Source: Stenotrophomonas acidaminiphila (lineage in GTDB: Bacteria > Pseudomonadota > Gammaproteobacteria > Xanthomonadales > Xanthomonadaceae). Taken from it: a stretch of 47,229 nucleotides of DNA. Shown here piece by piece: positions 45,013-47,229 of this stretch (its first letter is position 1; every line of letters begins with the position of its first letter). Where the stretch lies: NCBI RefSeq assembly GCF_001431595.1, contig NZ_LDJO01000030.1, forward strand, positions 1 through 47,229. The letters run 5' to 3'. The notes beneath the pieces are model-generated. The model made no database searches. It was not told the origin of the DNA and saw only the letters and a list, made by a program, of their open reading frames with translations. Position numbers and translations under genes: made by a program.

Positions 45013-45465
45013 ATGCGTCATATCCATGCCCTGCTTGCCACCGCTGCGCTGGCCGCCACCGTGCCCGCCACCGACGCGATGGCCGCTGCCACGCCCACGC
45101 CGTCCCCGGCGATGACCATGGCCATGGCGCCCGGCGTCGCGATCCGGGCGTACGACCAGATGGCCTTCGACCAGGCACAGGCAGCCAACAAGCCCATCCT
45201 GGTCTGGGTGCACGCACCGTGGTGCCCGGTGTGCCGCGAGCAGGAGAAGGCGATCAAAGAGATCACCGCCGATCCGGCGTACCGCGACCTGGTGGTGCTG
45301 CGCATCGATTTCGATACCCAGAAGCCACTGTGGCAGAAGTTCGGGGCCACCATGCAGTCCACGCTGATCGGATTCCATGGCAAGCGTGAAACCGGCCGCG
45401 TGGCGCACGAGAGCGACGTGGCCCGGGTCGCGCCGGTGCTGCGCTCGACCCTGTCCGGCAGCTGA
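45013..45465 (+). CDS. Periplasmic thioredoxin-like protein (DsbD-gamma-like)
   Basis: A 150-residue exported thioredoxin-fold protein. The signal peptide is MRHIHALLATAALAATVPAT to about AMAAA. The active site is WCPVC, Cys71 and Cys74, followed by REQEKAIKEITADPAYRDLV; the pattern resembles the C-terminal (gamma) thioredoxin domain of DsbD. It presumably receives reducing power from the CcdA-like protein encoded 12 bases downstream and passes it to periplasmic targets. The expected regulator is the upstream sigma factor. Confidence 0.87.
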   Translation: MRHIHALLATAALAATVPATDAMAAATPTPSPAMTMAMAPGVAIRAYDQMAFDQAQAANKPILVWVHAPWCPVCREQEKAIKEITADPAYRDLVVLRIDFDTQKPLWQKFGATMQSTLIGFHGKRETGRVAHESDVARVAPVLRSTLSGS

Positions 45466-45477
45466 GGCCGCCACTGC

Positions 45478-46206
45478 ATGAGCCTGGGCGTGAACCCGGC
45501 ACTGGCCTACGTGGCCGGTGCCTTGACCATCCTTTCTCCCTGCGTGTTGCCGCTGGTGCCGATCGTGCTGTCGTCGGCGGCGCAGCGGCACCGCCTGGCA
45601 CCGCTGGCGCTGTCGGCCGGCCTGGTGCTGGCGTTCACCGCCACCGGCTTCGTGGTGGCGGCCTTCGGGCAGTCGCTGGGGATCGATACCCTGGCGGTAC
45701 GCGCCGCGGGCGCGGTGGTGTTGTGCCTGGCCGGACTGGTGTTGCTGCTGCCATCGCTGCAGCACCTGTTGACCCGCGCCGCCACGCCGTTGGCGAACTG
45801 GGCGGGCCGCACCCAGCTTGCATTCGATGCGCGCGGAGGGCTGTGGGGCCAGGCCCTGGTCGGGATGCTGCTGGGCGTGGTATGGGCACCGTGCGTCGGC
45901 CCGACGCTGGGTGCGGCCATCGCACTGGCGGCGGCAGGGCAGAGCCTGGGCGCGGCCTTGCTGGTGATGCTGGCCTTCGGCCTGGGCATCGCCAGCGTGC
46001 TGCTGGTCATCGCCTTCGCCGCACGCGGCGCCCTGGACCGCTGGCGTGGCCGGTTGATGGGCGCCGGCAGCCGCGGCAAACAGCTGCTGGGCGTCCTGCT
46101 GCTGCTCGTCGGCGGCCTGATCCTCAGCGGCTGGGACCGCCGGATCGAGGCCTTTGCCCTGGATCACCTGCCGGACTGGATGACGCGCCTGTCCACCGCG
46201 TTCTGA
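45478..46206 (+). CDS. CcdA/DsbD-beta-like transmembrane thiol transporter
   Basis: A 242-residue membrane protein with six to seven helices and the two conserved electron-carrying cysteines: Cys22 in LSPCVLPLVPIVL and Cys139 in VVWAPCVGPTLGAA. Both Cys-Pro-type segments match CcdA/DsbD-beta. It moves electrons from cytoplasmic thioredoxin to the periplasm. Together with the preceding thioredoxin-like protein it reconstitutes a split DsbD-like module. GCTGAGGCC lies before the ATG at 45478. The C-terminal end EAFALDHLPDWMTRL extends slightly beyond the family core. Confidence 0.9.
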   Translation: MSLGVNPALAYVAGALTILSPCVLPLVPIVLSSAAQRHRLAPLALSAGLVLAFTATGFVVAAFGQSLGIDTLAVRAAGAVVLCLAGLVLLLPSLQHLLTRAATPLANWAGRTQLAFDARGGLWGQALVGMLLGVVWAPCVGPTLGAAIALAAAGQSLGAALLVMLAFGLGIASVLLVIAFAARGALDRWRGRLMGAGSRGKQLLGVLLLLVGGLILSGWDRRIEAFALDHLPDWMTRLSTAF

Positions 46207-46328
46207 GGACCGGTGGCGCGCTGTGCCCGGGATGCCGCCCGCATGGCCGCATCCCGGTTGCGCACCGTGCTGCTGCGGTCATGGCGGAGGGGCCATGCCC
46301 TGCATGCGGGCCATCACGGAGGCCGGGC

Positions 46329-47099
46329 TCAGGCCGTTCCGCTCGCCGGGCGTGTCGCTTCAAAGGTGACGACCTGGTCGCCCTTCCGGGGGCGGCGACC
46401 GCGCTGGTAATTGCCTGAAACGACCACGTCCGTGAAGCCGGCTGCGTACAAGGCGAGAGCGAACTCCTCAACTCCCCACCAGCGCAGCTTGAACAGGTCG
46501 AGCTCCGTCGCTGCCAGGTTGCCGCTTCGCCAGTGTTCATAGCGCAGGTGGGACAGGGTCGTCTGCGCGATGTAGTCTGTTTCGACCCGATGATCCATCA
46601 GCGTCAACAGTTCACCTTCCTCGGTGGTCCAGCTACGCAATGCGCCGGACGGGCCCAGGAAACCGTCGATCGCATCGAGGTCGAGGACCAGCTTGCCACC
46701 CGGCAGCAGATGCTGATGGAACCGCCTGAGCACGGCGGAGGCCGCCGCAGCGTCCGTGATCAGCTGCAGGGATCCGGCCGGAATGATGATCGCGGCGAAC
46801 TTCCTGTCATAGGCGAAGTCTTCGAAACGGCGGCGCGTCAGGTTCGCGGCTACGTCATGCGTCCAGCATGCCTCGCGGCAGTAGCCCAGCATTTCCTCGG
46901 AGGTGTCGAACCCTTCGACCGCGAATCCAGCCTTGAGCAACGGTACCAGAATGCGCCCGTTGCCAACCGCAGGTTCCAGAACCGGGCCTGCGCACTCCCC
47001 GAGCAGCTGCCGGTAGTACTCCACATCACCGAACGACCGGCCGACCGGCTTGTCCAGATTGTAGACCCATGACGCGAGCCTTCCGTAACGATTTTCCAT
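46329..47099 (-). CDS. Class I SAM-dependent methyltransferase
   Basis: A 256-residue methyltransferase. The SAM-binding motif is VLEPAVGNGRILVPLL, followed by VEGFDTSEEMLGYCRE and the later LLPGGKLVLDLDAIDG. Length is normal for the fold, and the substrate is unknown. GGGAGAGG lies directly before the ATG at 47099. Its codon usage looks less G/C-biased than neighbours (many A/T third positions), and the end of an IS3-family element lies about 50 bases upstream. Both hint at acquisition by transfer, which is inference. Confidence 0.85.
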   Translation of the reverse strand: MENRYGRLASWVYNLDKPVGRSFGDVEYYRQLLGECAGPVLEPAVGNGRILVPLLKAGFAVEGFDTSEEMLGYCREACWTHDVAANLTRRRFEDFAYDRKFAAIIIPAGSLQLITDAAAASAVLRRFHQHLLPGGKLVLDLDAIDGFLGPSGALRSWTTEEGELLTLMDHRVETDYIAQTTLSHLRYEHWRSGNLAATELDLFKLRWWGVEEFALALYAAGFTDVVVSGNYQRGRRPRKGDQVVTFEATRPASGTA

Positions 47100-47150
47100 T
47101 CCTCTCCCGTGCAGCCGAGCTGCGATCCCATCCGCATCTGGCTGCGCAGC

Positions 47151-47229
47151 TGGACCGGCCAGAGTTCCGTAGACACTCAGTCGCCGCTCTGCGCGTAGCG
47201 CCTCTCAAACTCTACCGGTGACAGTCCGC
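47151..47229 (-). mobile_element. Right end of an IS3-family insertion sequence (truncated by the window)
   Basis: The last 79 bases carry the 3' end of an IS3-type transposase and then a terminal inverted-repeat-like sequence at 47151-47175 (plus strand starting TGGACCGGCC and ending CGTAGACA), the usual position of an IS3 right end. Confidence 0.65.
47177..47229 (-). CDS. IS3-family transposase (OrfB), C-terminal fragment
   Basis: The partial reading frame ends GLSPVEFERRYAQSGD before a TGA at 47179-47177. The motif (L)SPVEFE(R/K)RY is the conserved C-terminus of IS3-family DDE transposases. The rest lies outside the window, so completeness cannot be judged. Confidence 0.75.
   Translation of the reverse strand, partial: GLSPVEFERRYAQSGD

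Overview
The window is high-GC chromosomal DNA from a gammaproteobacterium of the Xanthomonadaceae/Lysobacterales (Stenotrophomonas, Pseudoxanthomonas, Luteimonas or a close relative). I infer this from the protein repertoire (a class III PhaE/PhaC pair, a PpsA/PpsR pair, a one-subunit class I fumarase, DUF1249, an outer-membrane phospholipase A with the short DSDAARLSCYD N-terminal motif) and from the strong G/C third-position bias. Genus cannot be fixed from sequence alone.

Region 1 (1-10.8 kb) is housekeeping. It carries fumarase, a Cys-rich lipoprotein, a glutathione S-transferase, a sterol-desaturase-like membrane hydroxylase, a leftward group (DUF456 - pldA - arsC), a cold-shock protein with a long leader, two glycine-zipper envelope proteins, a membrane-anchored c-type cytochrome, tcdA, and tatD with a small DUF6116-type gene. 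Region 2 (10.8-20.2 kb) has divergent ppsA/ppsR, DUF1249, a Nudix hydrolase, a methyltransferase, phosphatidylserine synthase, and a translationally coupled phaE-phaC-DUF5329 operon followed by an HExxH membrane protein. Region 3 (20.3-24.0 kb) has tex, tRNA-Leu(CAA), an orphan receiver-domain protein, and a tandemly duplicated tRNA-Ala(GGC)/tRNA-Glu(TTC) unit.

Region 4 (24.2-39.2 kb) reads as a stress-survival island. It contains two micro-ORFs, topoisomerase IB, a Cys-rich zinc-ribbon-like protein, a YdaD/YhdG-type SDR, a cysteine hydrolase, a Ku - unknown - LigD end-joining operon, a BON protein, a ferritin-like protein, a CorA-like transporter, a small FPASDP-motif protein, a DUF6766 protein and a large KatE-type catalase. 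The unknown gene between Ku and LigD has a pattern resembling GIY-YIG/T5orf172 nucleases. No dedicated regulator is visible.

Region 5 (39.4-47.2 kb) has a LysR regulator divergent from a zinc alcohol dehydrogenase, an M20 amidohydrolase, and an ECF sigma factor with a DUF1109/NrsF anti-sigma, followed by a secreted thioredoxin-like protein and a CcdA-like transporter. The same promoter motif (TGTAACC, 16 bp, CGAA) precedes both the sigma gene and the thioredoxin-CcdA pair, so these four genes look like one autoregulated redox or metal-stress module. The window ends with a methyltransferase next to the truncated end of an IS3-family element. No CRISPR array, prophage or plasmid functions were seen.
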